From the NCBI GenBank assembly GCA_002501085.1, contig DLRL01000035.1, positions 1-63,742 on the forward strand: a stretch of 63,742 nucleotides of DNA, given 5' to 3'. The translations under genes were made by a program, and so were the position numbers. Numbering within the stretch: the first letter of the stretch is position 1; every line of letters starts with the position of its first letter. Below are positions 35,636-45,400 of the stretch, piece after piece. The notes under the pieces were generated by a model. It was not told where the DNA came from and searched no databases. It saw only the letters and a program-made list of their open reading frames with translations. Source of the stretch: Gemmatimonadales bacterium UBA7889 (GTDB lineage Bacteria > Gemmatimonadota > Gemmatimonadetes > Longimicrobiales > Gaopeijiaceae).

Positions 35636-37088
35636 CAATAAACAACTGACATCACAGAGTGAGGACTTCTCAGCTTGGTATAATGAAGTAGTTCTAAGGG
35701 CCGAGTTGGCGGATCACTCACCGGTACGTGGAAGCATGGTGATCAGGCCTTGGGGTTATGGGATTTGGGAGCATATGCAGAGTGCGCTCGATACCATGTT
35801 TAAGGAAACAGGACATGAGAATGCATACTTCCCTCTTCTGATTCCCATGAGCTTCATTGAGAGAGAGAAAGAGCATATAGAAGGATTTGCTCCGGAATTG
35901 GCGATTGTAACAAGGGCAGGAGGTAAGGAGTTGGAAGAGCCCTATGTCGTGCGGCCCACTTCAGAGACGATTATCTATTCGATGTATGCAAAGTGGGTTC
36001 AGAGCTATCGAGACCTACCTGTACTTCTGAACCAGTGGGCTAATGTCATGCGTTGGGAAATGAGGACTCGTCTCTTTCTCCGCACATCTGAATTTCTATG
36101 GCAGGAAGGACATACCGCGCACGCGACAGCAGGTGAAGCTGAGGAAGAAACGCTTCTGATACTCAAATTGTACCGAAAGTTCATGGACGAGTGGTTGGCG
36201 ATGCCTCCAATCACTGGCCTGAAGTCTGATTCAGAGAAATTTGCTGGAGCGGTAAATAGCTATTCTTGCGAAGCTTTAATGAAGGATAAAAAGGCACTAC
36301 AGGCAGGTACATCACACTTTCTTGGTCAGAATTTTTCAAAGCAATTCGAACTAACATTCCAATCAGAGGCTGGTACGGAGGAATACGCTTGGAATACATC
36401 TTGGGGGGTCTCCACTCGCTTAATCGGTGGGGTGGTGATGACTCATGGGGATGATAACGGGCTAGTTATCCCTCCACGTCTTGCCCCAACTCAGGTAGTG
36501 ATCATTCCTATACTAGCAGGTGAAGAGACGTCTGGAGTGCTAGAGAAAGCTGATGAAGTGCTCGGTCGATTGAAGAAGCTGGGAGTTAGGGCAAAGATCG
36601 ATAGTCGTGACAATCTCTCACCAGGGGCGAAGTACTTTGAGTGGGAGCGAAAGGGCGTGCCATTTCGCGTGGAAATAGGGCCCAAGGATCTCCAGAATGA
36701 ACAGCTTGCACTCGTGCGTCGGCTAACACCTGAAGGAGAAAATCGGAAAGCTTTTCTTCCCGAAACCGAAGCCATCACGAAACTTCCAGAGAAGCTCGAG
36801 TATTTCCAGGACGATTTACTTGAAGCTGCCCGAACGAGGCGTGACGACAGCACGGTACGTGGTGTGAATAGTTTTGGTGAACTTAAAGAAGCGTTCGATT
36901 CAGGGGCGGGTTTCGTGTACACAGGATGGAGTGGAAATCCTGCTGTAGAGGACACGGTAAAGGAGCAGTTAAAGGCAACTATTCGTGTTCTTCCTGGCGA
37001 AGAGTTTCTCTCTGAGAGTTCCCCTAGAAAATGTGTATCAGGTGATACAGATTCTGTTACGGAGGTGGTTTGGGCCAGAGCTTACTGA
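35628..37088 (+). CDS. proS: prolyl-tRNA synthetase, archaeal/eukaryotic-type
   Basis: Charges tRNA-Pro. The 486 residues match the short ProRS type that lacks the bacterial editing insertion: RGSMVIRPWGYGIWE, YVVRPTSETIIYSMYAKWVQSYRDLP, motif 2 RWEMRTRLFLRTSEFLWQEGHTAHA, and a C-terminal extension ending in Tyr (WARAY), a hallmark of this type. The type is patchily distributed in bacteria. The ATG lies inside the previous gene. Confidence 0.95.
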   Translation: MGNNKQLTSQSEDFSAWYNEVVLRAELADHSPVRGSMVIRPWGYGIWEHMQSALDTMFKETGHENAYFPLLIPMSFIEREKEHIEGFAPELAIVTRAGGKELEEPYVVRPTSETIIYSMYAKWVQSYRDLPVLLNQWANVMRWEMRTRLFLRTSEFLWQEGHTAHATAGEAEEETLLILKLYRKFMDEWLAMPPITGLKSDSEKFAGAVNSYSCEALMKDKKALQAGTSHFLGQNFSKQFELTFQSEAGTEEYAWNTSWGVSTRLIGGVVMTHGDDNGLVIPPRLAPTQVVIIPILAGEETSGVLEKADEVLGRLKKLGVRAKIDSRDNLSPGAKYFEWERKGVPFRVEIGPKDLQNEQLALVRRLTPEGENRKAFLPETEAITKLPEKLEYFQDDLLEAARTRRDDSTVRGVNSFGELKEAFDSGAGFVYTGWSGNPAVEDTVKEQLKATIRVLPGEEFLSESSPRKCVSGDTDSVTEVVWARAY

Positions 37089-37126
37089 GTACGTCTTTCC
37101 TTTGATGATTTGGCTAAAGGAGAGCA

Positions 37127-38677
37127 ATGAACCAAGTGCATGATCGAGTCCTGATTCTTGATTTCGGTTCCCAATTCACACAATTGATTGCTCGTAGGAT
37201 TCGAGAAGAATCCGTGTATTGTGAGATCCACTCCCCTGATAAATCTCTTGAATGGATTAAGGCCTGGGACCCGGCTGCCGTAATTTTGAGTGGAGGGCCT
37301 GCATCTGTTTATGATGAAGATGTACCGACTGCAGATACTGGGCTTTTGGAAGCAGGTATACCAATTCTAGGGATTTGTTACGGCTTCCACCTCATTGCCC
37401 ATCTTGAAGGAGCTAGAGTTGAACAGGGGAAACGGGAATACGGACGTGCTGAGCTTCAGGTTCAAGTAACTGACGGAATATTCGAAGGCTTCCATCAGGG
37501 GAAAACAACAACTGTATGGTGCTCTCACGGAGACCATGTGGATGAACCTCCTTCCGGCTACGAAAGCCTAGCCTCTACTGACACACTTCGCGTTGCGGCT
37601 TTCCGCGCGATAGACCGCCCGATTTACGCAGTCCAGTTCCATCCTGAAGTGGCACACACCGATCGAGGTGATGAGATTCTCTCGAATTTCCTTTTCAAGG
37701 TTGCCGAGTGTCGCCCAACCTGGACAGCTGGGGCTTTCATCGACGATACCGTGGCGCGGATTCGTCAACAGGTTGGTGAAGCCACAGTGATTTGCGGTCT
37801 GTCTGGAGGCGTTGATTCTTCAGTGGCAGCAGTTCTCGTGCATCGTGCCATCGGAGATCGACTGACCTGTATCTTCGTGGATCATGGATTGCTGCGTAAG
37901 CAAGAGCGTGAAGAAGTAGAGCTCATGTTCCGAACACACCACAAAATGAAACTTGTGGTTGAGGAAGCTTCTGGCCCGTTTTTAGATGATCTTTCCGGGG
38001 TCGTTGATCCTGAAGAAAAGCGGCGAGCTATCGGAAATCGGTTTATCCAAGTGTTCGAAAATACGGCTCGCCGAGAGGGTACTGAAGCCACTTTCCTTGT
38101 GCAGGGGACCCTGTATCCCGATGTCATAGAATCAGTTTCTGTAGGCGGCCCCTCAGTTACGATCAAGAGCCATCACAATGTGGGGGGTCTCCCTGAGGAT
38201 GTTCCATTTGAACTTATCGAGCCTCTGCGGGAATTGTTTAAGGATGAGGTCCGACAAGTCGGTCGCGAATTGGGTCTTTCTGAAGAATTTGTAGGGCGAC
38301 ATCCCTTCCCAGGTCCTGGCCTGGCGATCCGTATTCTCGGTGAAGTTACAGAGGAACGTCTCGCTATCTTAAGGGAGGCGGATGCGATCTATCTCGAAGA
38401 AATCCGATTAGCTGGTCTTTATGATGAAATTTGGCAAGCATTTGCCATCCTATTGCCGGTTCAGTCTGTGGGTGTGATGGGAGATGCTCGAACATACGAA
38501 AATGTTTTATCCCTACGAGCGGTAACTTCGAGAGATGGTATGACTGCTGACTGGTATCCCTTCCCGAGCGAAGTGCTAGCAAGCATTTCTACACGGATTA
38601 TCAATGAGGTGAAGGGAGTGAACCGAGTGACGTATGACATCAGCTCAAAGCCGCCAGCGACAATCGAGTGGGAGTGA
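37127..38677 (+). CDS. guaA: GMP synthase (glutamine-hydrolysing)
   Basis: Converts XMP to GMP using glutamine. The 516 residues have a class I glutaminase domain (Cys in GICYGFHLIAHLEG, His/Glu in AVQFHPEV), an ATP-pyrophosphatase domain (CGLSGGVDSSVAA) and the dimerisation domain ending PPATIEWE. Glutaminase and synthetase are fused as in most bacteria. AAAGGAG precedes the ATG. A long hairpin follows the stop by about 40 nt. Confidence 0.96.
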   Translation: MNQVHDRVLILDFGSQFTQLIARRIREESVYCEIHSPDKSLEWIKAWDPAAVILSGGPASVYDEDVPTADTGLLEAGIPILGICYGFHLIAHLEGARVEQGKREYGRAELQVQVTDGIFEGFHQGKTTTVWCSHGDHVDEPPSGYESLASTDTLRVAAFRAIDRPIYAVQFHPEVAHTDRGDEILSNFLFKVAECRPTWTAGAFIDDTVARIRQQVGEATVICGLSGGVDSSVAAVLVHRAIGDRLTCIFVDHGLLRKQEREEVELMFRTHHKMKLVVEEASGPFLDDLSGVVDPEEKRRAIGNRFIQVFENTARREGTEATFLVQGTLYPDVIESVSVGGPSVTIKSHHNVGGLPEDVPFELIEPLRELFKDEVRQVGRELGLSEEFVGRHPFPGPGLAIRILGEVTEERLAILREADAIYLEEIRLAGLYDEIWQAFAILLPVQSVGVMGDARTYENVLSLRAVTSRDGMTADWYPFPSEVLASISTRIINEVKGVNRVTYDISSKPPATIEWE

Positions 38678-38719
38678 AAAAGTACGGACAAGCTCTCGAT
38701 TGTAGCGGTCTATTAATAC

Positions 38720-38763
38720 ACGAGCGGCCTGAACCTTCAACATAGAAAGTTCAGGCCGCTCGT
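38720..38763. terminator. 15-bp perfect hairpin between convergent genes
   Basis: ACGAGCGGCCTGAAC (38720-38734) and GTTCAGGCCGCTCGT (38749-38763) pair perfectly around a 14-base loop. It lies between the stop of guaA on the plus strand and the stop of the exported protein on the minus strand, the usual site for a bidirectional terminator. A T-run is missing on the plus strand and weak on the minus strand, so an RNA-stabilising 3' stem is also possible. Confidence 0.6.
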
Positions 38764-38786
38764 AATTCAGGAGAGCTAATTCAAGT

Positions 38787-39422
38787 TTAGTTCTCGAGTT
38801 TCTCCTCACGCGTAATGAACCCGAGGTGTTGTTGGGAAGCGTCCAGTCCGCCTTCCTGCCATCCAGAACCGGAACCGGCCGTCAGTTGGGCCCCTAGTTC
38901 CGCTAATTGACTAACCATCCCAGCTGCGTCGGAAGCCGAAGTCGCATCCTGAATGGACTTGGCCAGCTCAATCATTTGTGTTGCCCGTTCCACCGTGTTT
39001 TGCGCGGCAGTACTTACATGATTGGCGTGAGTCTTAAGGGCATCTGATGCCCCATCAGAACTGGCTGCTAGATCGATATGACGTGCAACCCCGCCGGCAG
39101 CTGCCACGACACCATAACCAGCTCCAGGACCACTCTCGACTTCTTCTGGGTTTAGTGCATGTAACACGTGACCCATGTGTCGTTTCATGCCGTCCAGGTT
39201 GCTGGGATCACGAGCAGCAAAACCAGCGTGCTGCGCAGCCACACCAGCCTCAGCAATTGCAGCATCGAGTAAGCCGACGCCATCAGGTGTACCGCGGAAC
39301 CCATCGGCGACATGCCCGACGTGATTCTGGGCCGGATTAGCTTGAGCAGCAGTATCTTGAGTAATGGTCAGGCTTGATACAGCCAGTGCGGCCAATACCG
39401 TGATTCCAAACTTCGCGTGCAT
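38787..39422 (-). CDS. exported protein with repeated His motifs, unknown function
   Basis: The 211-residue product starts with a clear signal peptide (HAKFGITVLAALAVSS, cleavage probably after TAAQA). The mature part is Ala/Gly-rich and helical, and histidines recur in similar settings: NHVGHVADGF, AQHAGFAARD, KRHMGHVLHALNP, HANHVSTAAQ and QQHLGFITR. No CxxCH haem motif and no cysteine are visible. A periplasmic metal- or haem-binding helical bundle is a guess. The ATG at 39422 has AGGAG seven bases upstream; the frame stays open 42 codons further upstream, but that stretch does not look coding. I do not recognise the family. Confidence 0.75.
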   Translation of the reverse strand: MHAKFGITVLAALAVSSLTITQDTAAQANPAQNHVGHVADGFRGTPDGVGLLDAAIAEAGVAAQHAGFAARDPSNLDGMKRHMGHVLHALNPEEVESGPGAGYGVVAAAGGVARHIDLAASSDGASDALKTHANHVSTAAQNTVERATQMIELAKSIQDATSASDAAGMVSQLAELGAQLTAGSGSGWQEGGLDASQQHLGFITREEKLEN

Positions 39423-39564
39423 GATCAATCTCCTGCAATGGTGATTCTGGGGGCGACAGACTAGCTCCACATAAGCATATACGCCACTCATTATCGGGGT
39501 GCGAACAAGGATGTTGCTGATGACTTCGAACCGGTATCGAAAGGTCACTCTAGCTACGCCGTCA

Positions 39565-39888
39565 CTAGTTCATAGTGTCCGGAGATGATCGTGTATTCTC
39601 TAACCTCAACTCAATTTCATTCCATAGTTCTTGCATGAACATCAAATCTTCACCGTAAGCTTGAGTGAAAGAGATGAGGTCTTCTTCTGATATTCCATGG
39701 CGATCCAAGACTTCGGATCGACCTGCCTCCGTCACTTGACCATCTTCTGTGATGAGAGCTGCGGCCCGAAGGTCCACATAGGTTTCAATGAAATCCTCGG
39801 GTTCGATCAGATCGCCTTCGGGGAGGTTCGATTGGCTCCCTCCACACGCAAGGGAGCTAAGGAGAATTCCCAAAGTTAACCTGTACAA
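39565..39888 (-). CDS. DUF4296-like small lipoprotein
   Basis: A 107-residue product with a compact lipoprotein signal (MYRLTLGILLSSLAC) followed by Gly/Ser. The mature part has the pattern seen in DUF4296 lipoproteins: an early IEPEDFIETYVDLRAAAL helix and a late RHGISEEDLISFTQAYG...WNEIELRLE helix. Function is unknown. I chose the TTG at 39888 because AAGG lies six bases upstream and it places the start directly before the signal peptide; the frame is open to a GTG at 40005. It lies 153 nt behind the methylmalonyl-CoA epimerase gene and may share its transcript. Confidence 0.6.
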   Translation of the reverse strand: MYRLTLGILLSSLACGGSQSNLPEGDLIEPEDFIETYVDLRAAALITEDGQVTEAGRSEVLDRHGISEEDLISFTQAYGEDLMFMQELWNEIELRLENTRSSPDTMN

Positions 39889-40041
39889 TGAAGACCTTGA
39901 TTTACTCGCACACACGTTGGAGAATCTCTGAAGAGTTATCAAAATGAGTTCTGCTTTTGTATACCCCAGTATTTTTGTCAGATCCTCCTCGATTACTTGC
40001 ACCACACACGAGGTTTTTAGGTATCCAGGTTTGTAGGGTCA

Positions 40042-40452
40042 TCATGAGGGGTGCTGTACGAGTTCGATTAGTACCCCTCCGGCTGTAGAAGGGTGAAGGA
40101 AAGTGACGAGATGTCCTTTGGCACCAGGTCTAGGTTCCGGATCAATTACCTCAAAGCCATTTTTCTTAAGACGTGAGATTTCTGATATGATATCAGCAGT
40201 ACGATATGCTACGTGATGGAGACTCGGGCCACGGGCAGAGATAAAACGGCCTACAGATGTTTCCGGGCTCAAGGGCTCTAGGAACTCAATCGACCCCACG
40301 AAGGCGACTCGAACTCCTTGAGCTTCAAGTACTTCAGGTGTCGTGCGAGTTTCCCCCGAGATTAGTTCATAGAGCGAGCATACTTCTTCTAGAGAAGTGA
40401 CAGCGATTGCGACATGATCAAGTGGTAAATTGGCTTCGGCAGGTGCGGGCAT
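40042..40452 (-). CDS. mce: methylmalonyl-CoA epimerase
   Basis: VOC-fold metalloenzyme that interconverts (R)- and (S)-methylmalonyl-CoA in propionate metabolism. The 136 residues begin with LDHVAIAVTSLEE and hold HHVAYRT and VLIELVQ; the two His and the terminal Glu are the usual metal ligands of the family. The length is typical. AGGA lies four bases before the ATG. No mutase or carboxylase gene is in the window, so the pathway is inferred. It is divergent from trxA with an 85-nt gap. Confidence 0.88.
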   Translation of the reverse strand: MPAPAEANLPLDHVAIAVTSLEEVCSLYELISGETRTTPEVLEAQGVRVAFVGSIEFLEPLSPETSVGRFISARGPSLHHVAYRTADIISEISRLKKNGFEVIDPEPRPGAKGHLVTFLHPSTAGGVLIELVQHPS

Positions 40453-40537
40453 GATATCCTGCAGCGGGATCTACATAATAGGACGTTGAGAGGAGCGATC
40501 GTAAGCTCTTCCCAACCAAACTGACAAGGAGAAGTGC

Positions 40538-40873
40538 ATGGGGACCAGTGATGCGATTGTTGAAGTGACTGACGCGAACTTTGAGGAAGAGATCGAAAAG
40601 TCAGAAGGACTGCACATGATTGACTTTTGGGCAGCATGGTGTGGTCCGTGTAGGCAGATCGCACCAATCGTTGAGGAATTGGCAGGTGAATATCAAGCTA
40701 AAGGACTTCGGGTTGGTAAACTTGATGTCGATTCTAACCAAGAAACAACTGTGCGCTTTGCAGTTCGGAGCATACCGCAACTTTTATTTTTCAAGGATGG
40801 TGAGCTCGTTGATACGGTCACCGGATTCGTGCAACGTGAAACTCTTGAGGAGAAGATTCTCGAGCACTTGTAG
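40538..40873 (+). CDS. trxA: thioredoxin
   Basis: Cytoplasmic disulfide reductase. The 111 residues contain the active site WAAWCGPCRQI, the aspartate-rich KLDVDSN strand and the cis-proline segment RSIPQLLFFKDG (Gln instead of the usual Thr after the cis-Pro). No signal peptide is present. AAGGAG lies six bases before the ATG, one of the strongest Shine-Dalgarno sites here. The rsmI gene follows on the same strand. Confidence 0.95.
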   Translation: MGTSDAIVEVTDANFEEEIEKSEGLHMIDFWAAWCGPCRQIAPIVEELAGEYQAKGLRVGKLDVDSNQETTVRFAVRSIPQLLFFKDGELVDTVTGFVQRETLEEKILEHL

Positions 40874-40919
40874 TGCTGTATAACCTGAATTTCTTTAAGC
40901 TGAGACGGGTCGGAGAGGA

Positions 40920-41807
40920 TTGGTCTGGTCTCTTCGTTTATCTTCAGTAGTGGCTACTCTCTACGTTGTTAGTACCCCAATCGGCAATCTCGGCGACCTG
41001 AGCATTCGGGCAGCCGAAATACTTTGCTCTGTGTATCGCGTCCTTTCTGAGGATACACGGAGAACCCGGGTACTGATTAATCACATAAGTTCGGATGTGC
41101 CTCTTGTGTCATTACATGCCCATAATGAGGAACGGCGCATCAGTCGGGTGCTAGAGTGGCTAGAAGCGGGAAAGGACCTAGCCCTTGTATCCGATGCCGG
41201 GACACCCCTTATCTCTGATCCCGGGGCTCGGGTTGTATCGGCAGCAATTCGGGCAGGACATGTGGTAATTCCGATTCCTGGTCCCTCAGCGGTATTAGCT
41301 TCACTTGTCGCTTCGGGCTTTACTACTTCAGGATTCAGCTTCTATGGCTTTCCGGAGCGCAAGGGCCGCCGGAGAGGTCGCCTGATGGAAATTATTCGTG
41401 ATGCTGAACATCCAGTGGTACTCTTCGAATCACCACAGCGCCTAGCGAAACTGCTGAATGAGTTGTCCGAAGTCTGCGGTATTAACCGATCTGCAGCGGT
41501 GGCAAGAGAATTGACAAAAGTACATGAGAATATTCGTCGTGGCACACTTGGTGAACTCTATACCTTCTACCGGGACCGCGCTCCGAAGGGGGAGGTGACA
41601 ATCGTGATATCTGGTATAGGGAAAGGGGCACCTGGAGATATAGCAGAGGACAGAAGTGAAGAAGCGCGTGCGCTTGCCGGTGAATTGGAGGGGATGGGTA
41701 TGAAAGCATCTGAGGCTGCCAAAGAAGTTGCCAGTCGACTCGACCTATCACGGAATGAAGCGTACCGTATCGTGCTAGAAACTAGGAAAACTATAGGAGA
41801 AGTATGA
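40920..41807 (+). CDS. rsmI: 16S rRNA (cytidine-1402 2'-O)-methyltransferase
   Basis: SAM-dependent enzyme that methylates C1402 in the decoding centre. The 295 residues show LYVVSTPIGNLGDLSIRA, SEDTRRTRVLINH, LVSDAGTPLISDPGARVV, IPGPSAVLASLVASG and FYGFPERKGRRRG, the full tetrapyrrole-methylase-fold set of RsmI. The TTG at 40920 has GGAG nearby; a GTG at 40950 would match the usual N-terminus more closely but lacks a Shine-Dalgarno. The stop overlaps the DUF4159 gene (ATGA). Confidence 0.94.
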   Translation: MVWSLRLSSVVATLYVVSTPIGNLGDLSIRAAEILCSVYRVLSEDTRRTRVLINHISSDVPLVSLHAHNEERRISRVLEWLEAGKDLALVSDAGTPLISDPGARVVSAAIRAGHVVIPIPGPSAVLASLVASGFTTSGFSFYGFPERKGRRRGRLMEIIRDAEHPVVLFESPQRLAKLLNELSEVCGINRSAAVARELTKVHENIRRGTLGELYTFYRDRAPKGEVTIVISGIGKGAPGDIAEDRSEEARALAGELEGMGMKASEAAKEVASRLDLSRNEAYRIVLETRKTIGEV

Positions 41808-42469
41808 CCTGGATCGCTCTAGTCGCATTCGTGTCTCTTGCCTCGCCCGTGATCGAGGTTCCAAAAGGAGATTCGATCACGATTGCCCGATTGCAATATG
41901 AGGGAGGAGGAGATTGGTATGCGAATCCATCCTCACTCCCTAATTTGCTTGCAGCCATCCGTGAGCGTACGGGTATTCCTGTGGCCCGGCGTGAAGTAAA
42001 TCTGAGGCCTCTAGACCCAGCCCTCCGTGACTATCCCTATCTCTACTTGACTGGACACGGTGACGTCCGCTTTAGCCCAGCAGAACGTGAGGCACTGAGA
42101 AATTATCTATTGGCCGGTGGCTTTCTCCATGTGGATGACAATTATGGTTTGGATGAATCATTCCGGGAGGAGATTGCGGAGATTTTCCCGGATACGGAAC
42201 TCACTGAAATTCCAGTCAATCACCCAGTTTTTCATGTCTTCTTTGACTTCCCAGCGGGCTTACCCAAAATCCACGAACATGATGGTGAACCACCTCAAGC
42301 ATTAGGAATTTTCCATGGTGGGCGACTTGTGGTCTTCTATTCCTACGAATCCGACTTGGGGGATGGATGGGAAGACGAGGATGTGCATGATGATCCGCCT
42401 GAAATCAGGGAGAGTGCCTTAAGGATGGGTGTCAATCTTTTCATGTTCGTGCTAGGACAAGCTACCTAG
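41804..42469 (+). CDS. DUF4159-family protein
   Basis: The 221 residues begin with a short hydrophobic stretch that may be a signal peptide, then the DUF4159 pattern: ARLQYEGGGDWYANPSSLPNLL, PYLYLTGHGDVRFSPAE, LRNYLLAGGFLHVDDNYG and INPVFH-like NHPVFHVFFDFP. The fold resembles glutamine-amidotransferase-like domains, and function is unknown. In other FCB bacteria it sits with DUF58, MoxR ATPases and vWA proteins in Bat-like clusters. Here it is coupled to rsmI (ATGA) and to the DUF4175 gene (one-base overlap), and those partners are missing. Confidence 0.85.
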   Translation: MTWIALVAFVSLASPVIEVPKGDSITIARLQYEGGGDWYANPSSLPNLLAAIRERTGIPVARREVNLRPLDPALRDYPYLYLTGHGDVRFSPAEREALRNYLLAGGFLHVDDNYGLDESFREEIAEIFPDTELTEIPVNHPVFHVFFDFPAGLPKIHEHDGEPPQALGIFHGGRLVVFYSYESDLGDGWEDEDVHDDPPEIRESALRMGVNLFMFVLGQAT

Positions 42470-45400
42470 TGAGTCCCTCAGCTCGGTTAGGCGAGAAGGT
42501 ATTGGGTGTTCGGAGCCATCTTGGTAAAATGGCTGCTGGGGCGATCGGGATATGGTTCACCGTTGGGGTCAGTTTGGTATTTGTGACCGCATGGATACTT
42601 GCTGAGTCCAATCTCTGGTCCCAAGGGAGTAGAGTTCCGGCCCTTCTTGATATGTTAGTCTTGATAGGATTTGCTGGTTCTTGGCTGGGTTACTACTTGA
42701 TCATGCGCTATGTGCTTGCTGATGAGCCACTGGCAGTGGTTATGGAGCGGGCAGCTGGACTCAGCTCAGGTGTCCTGAGGGGCTCTATAGAACTGGGTCG
42801 GGAACTACCAGGTGGGGTCTCTCGGTTGCTTGCGAATGAGGCTGCGTCAAGAGTGCTTGGTACGCTAGGGACATTTAGCTCAGGCGGATTGACTGGAGGC
42901 CTGGGAAAACAGATTCAATTTTGGACTCGCCGCGGGTTGAATACTCTGATGGCGCTGACCTTACTCCTAGTCATTCTTGGAGTGGCTAACCCATCAAGGT
43001 CATCTCGTGCTTTGGGGTCGTTATCTTCGCCCTTGAAAACCATGCGCGATCCCGTATTGGCTCGGATCGTCGTGACACCCGGGTCAATCGAAGTCCTGAG
43101 GGGCTCGGATGTCCAAGTAACCGTGCAAGCCCCGGGGCGTCAGTCGGTTACTCTGGGATGGCAAGCAGCAGGAGATATTCCAAGGAGTGAGCTATTAGAC
43201 CTGTTAGAGGATCGTGCCACTTATGTGTTCCAGGGTGTTGGTGCGACCATCGACTACCAGGTCCACGCTGAAGACGGCGGGGAATCAGAGCCATATAGAA
43301 TCACTCCGATCGATCCACTATTTATCAGCGAACTGATGGTGAGCGTCACTTATCCTCTCCATACTGGACTTGCTCCGGATGAGTACCGCGGAGATCCTCC
43401 TCCTCTTCGTCTTCCAGTAGGGTCTAGCCTCATTTTTGAGGGACAGGCTAGTCGGACGCTCTCAGAGGCAGACCTAAGGGACTCCCTTGGGGTCATCGTC
43501 GCTGAACTCACTGTTGATTCTGAAGGTTTCGGTGGGATTTGGCGCCCAAGAAGTAGTGGGTTATTTGATTGGTCAATATCGGACAGTCAAGGCAACTCAC
43601 CAGAGATTCAGCCTGAAAGCATTCATCTGACGTTGGTTCCTGACTCAGCTCCACAGATCAACATTCCACTTCCAGGCCAGGATACAATCCTCTCACTTAA
43701 TCTTCAGCAACCACTCATTATTGAGGCGAGTGATGACTATGGACTCGATCGCATTGAACTTGTCGCCTATAGGGTGAACGCATTCGGTGAACGGAATGAA
43801 CCAGTAGCCCAGGGTATCGACCTGGGAGGAACGCGTGCAGCTCTGGCCCGTCCCCTACTGGATCTTACGACGTGGGGTTTGCTGCCTGGTGATACCGTGA
43901 GGTATTTCGCGCGTGCCGTCGACAACTCTCCGGCTGAGCAGATCTCTACTACTCGGGAATATGTACTATTCATGCCGATAGCCTCAGAGTTACAGCGCGC
44001 TGCGGAGGAGCAGCTTGAGGCAACGGCTGAACGCCTTGAGGAACTTGCAGCTGAAGCTGCTCGGCAGGCAGAGGAAAACCGGAATTTAGCACGCGAGGCG
44101 GCCGCACAACGGGAAATCGAAGAAAGCAGTGCTACCGACGAGCAGGGTCGCCCCGACTTCGAGGAGCGCCAGGATTTACAGCGGGCCCTCGAGGATCAAG
44201 GGCAACTTACTGACCAAGTTGACTCTTTGCAGGCAGAATTGGCAGAGCTTGAACGAATCATGGAGGAAGCAGGGCAGTCAGATCCTGAGTTAGCTAGAGA
44301 TCTGAAAGAACTCCAAGAGTTGTTGCAACAGCTCAATGATAGTGACCTGCAAGAGCGTATGGACGAGCTCGCACAGTCGCTTGAAGAGGATGATTTGCAG
44401 CGTGCGAATGAGTCGCTTGATCAGCTCTCACAGCAGCAAGAGGATTTCCGAGAACGACTAGAAGAATCACTCGAAAGGTTCCGCCGTGCAGCGGTAGAGC
44501 AGGATTTTAGGGCAACCACACGAGAAGCTGAAGAACTTGCCCGGCAGGAGCGAGCCCTCGCGGATGCTATGAGAGAAGAAGACGACCCCGATCTTCGTCC
44601 GCGGCAGCAGGCGGAACTGAAGGATCGTGCAGAAGATCTGGATTCACGGATGGAGCGGTTAGAAGAACGCCTCTTGGAGTTAGATGAGCGAGAGGCCAGC
44701 GTGGGCGTGAATCAGGCTCAGCAGTCAATGCAACAGGCGCAGGCTGAGATGGGAGAAGCTCAAGAGAAGGCGACTCAGGGTCAGAATCAGGAGGCAGGGG
44801 AGGAAGCTGATCAAGCCGCCGCCGCGATGGAGCAAGCTTCTAAGGAACTTCAAGCGGCATTGGACGACATGGCGCAACAGCAGTCAGAAGCGATGCAGGG
44901 TGCTCTGGAACAGACTGCAGACGACGCTCTATCACTAGCTCGTCGCCAAAGTGAGTTGGGAGAGGAAATGCGTGGTGCGAGCCAAGAACAAGTCGCCAAT
45001 ATGCGTGGAGAGGAGGCTTCTTTGCTGCAAGGGGTGGAGAATATGGCGAGCAGCCTACAGGAGGAGGGTGACGGGGCTTTCAGCGGGAACCCAGCACTTG
45101 CGGCCCAGATGGGTCAAGCGATGGAATCGATAGAGAATACAATACAAGCCATGGGAGGACGCAGAGGGTCTATGCCTTCGCCGTATGCCCAGGCAGAGCA
45201 GACGGTAGGAGAGCTAAATCGGCTGGCTTTGATGGCTATCGCATCAGCCGAACAGATGGGTCAAGCGCAGCAGCAGTCAGGTGAGAACGCTGCGGAACAG
45301 CTTGAGCAACTTGCCCAAGAACAGGGTGAAGTTATGAACCAGACTGGGCAACTCATGCCTATGGAGTTAGGACAGCAAGCTATGGCGCAGCAGATGCAGG

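Noticed and set aside
39889..40005. Longer start for the DUF4296-like lipoprotein
   Set aside because: The extra 39 residues would sit before the lipoprotein signal and lack a Shine-Dalgarno at the right distance; the TTG at 39888 has AAGG six bases upstream.
40620..40883. Second frame overlapping trxA
   Set aside because: It is a shadow of the thioredoxin frame; thioredoxin motifs and a strong Shine-Dalgarno support only the main frame.
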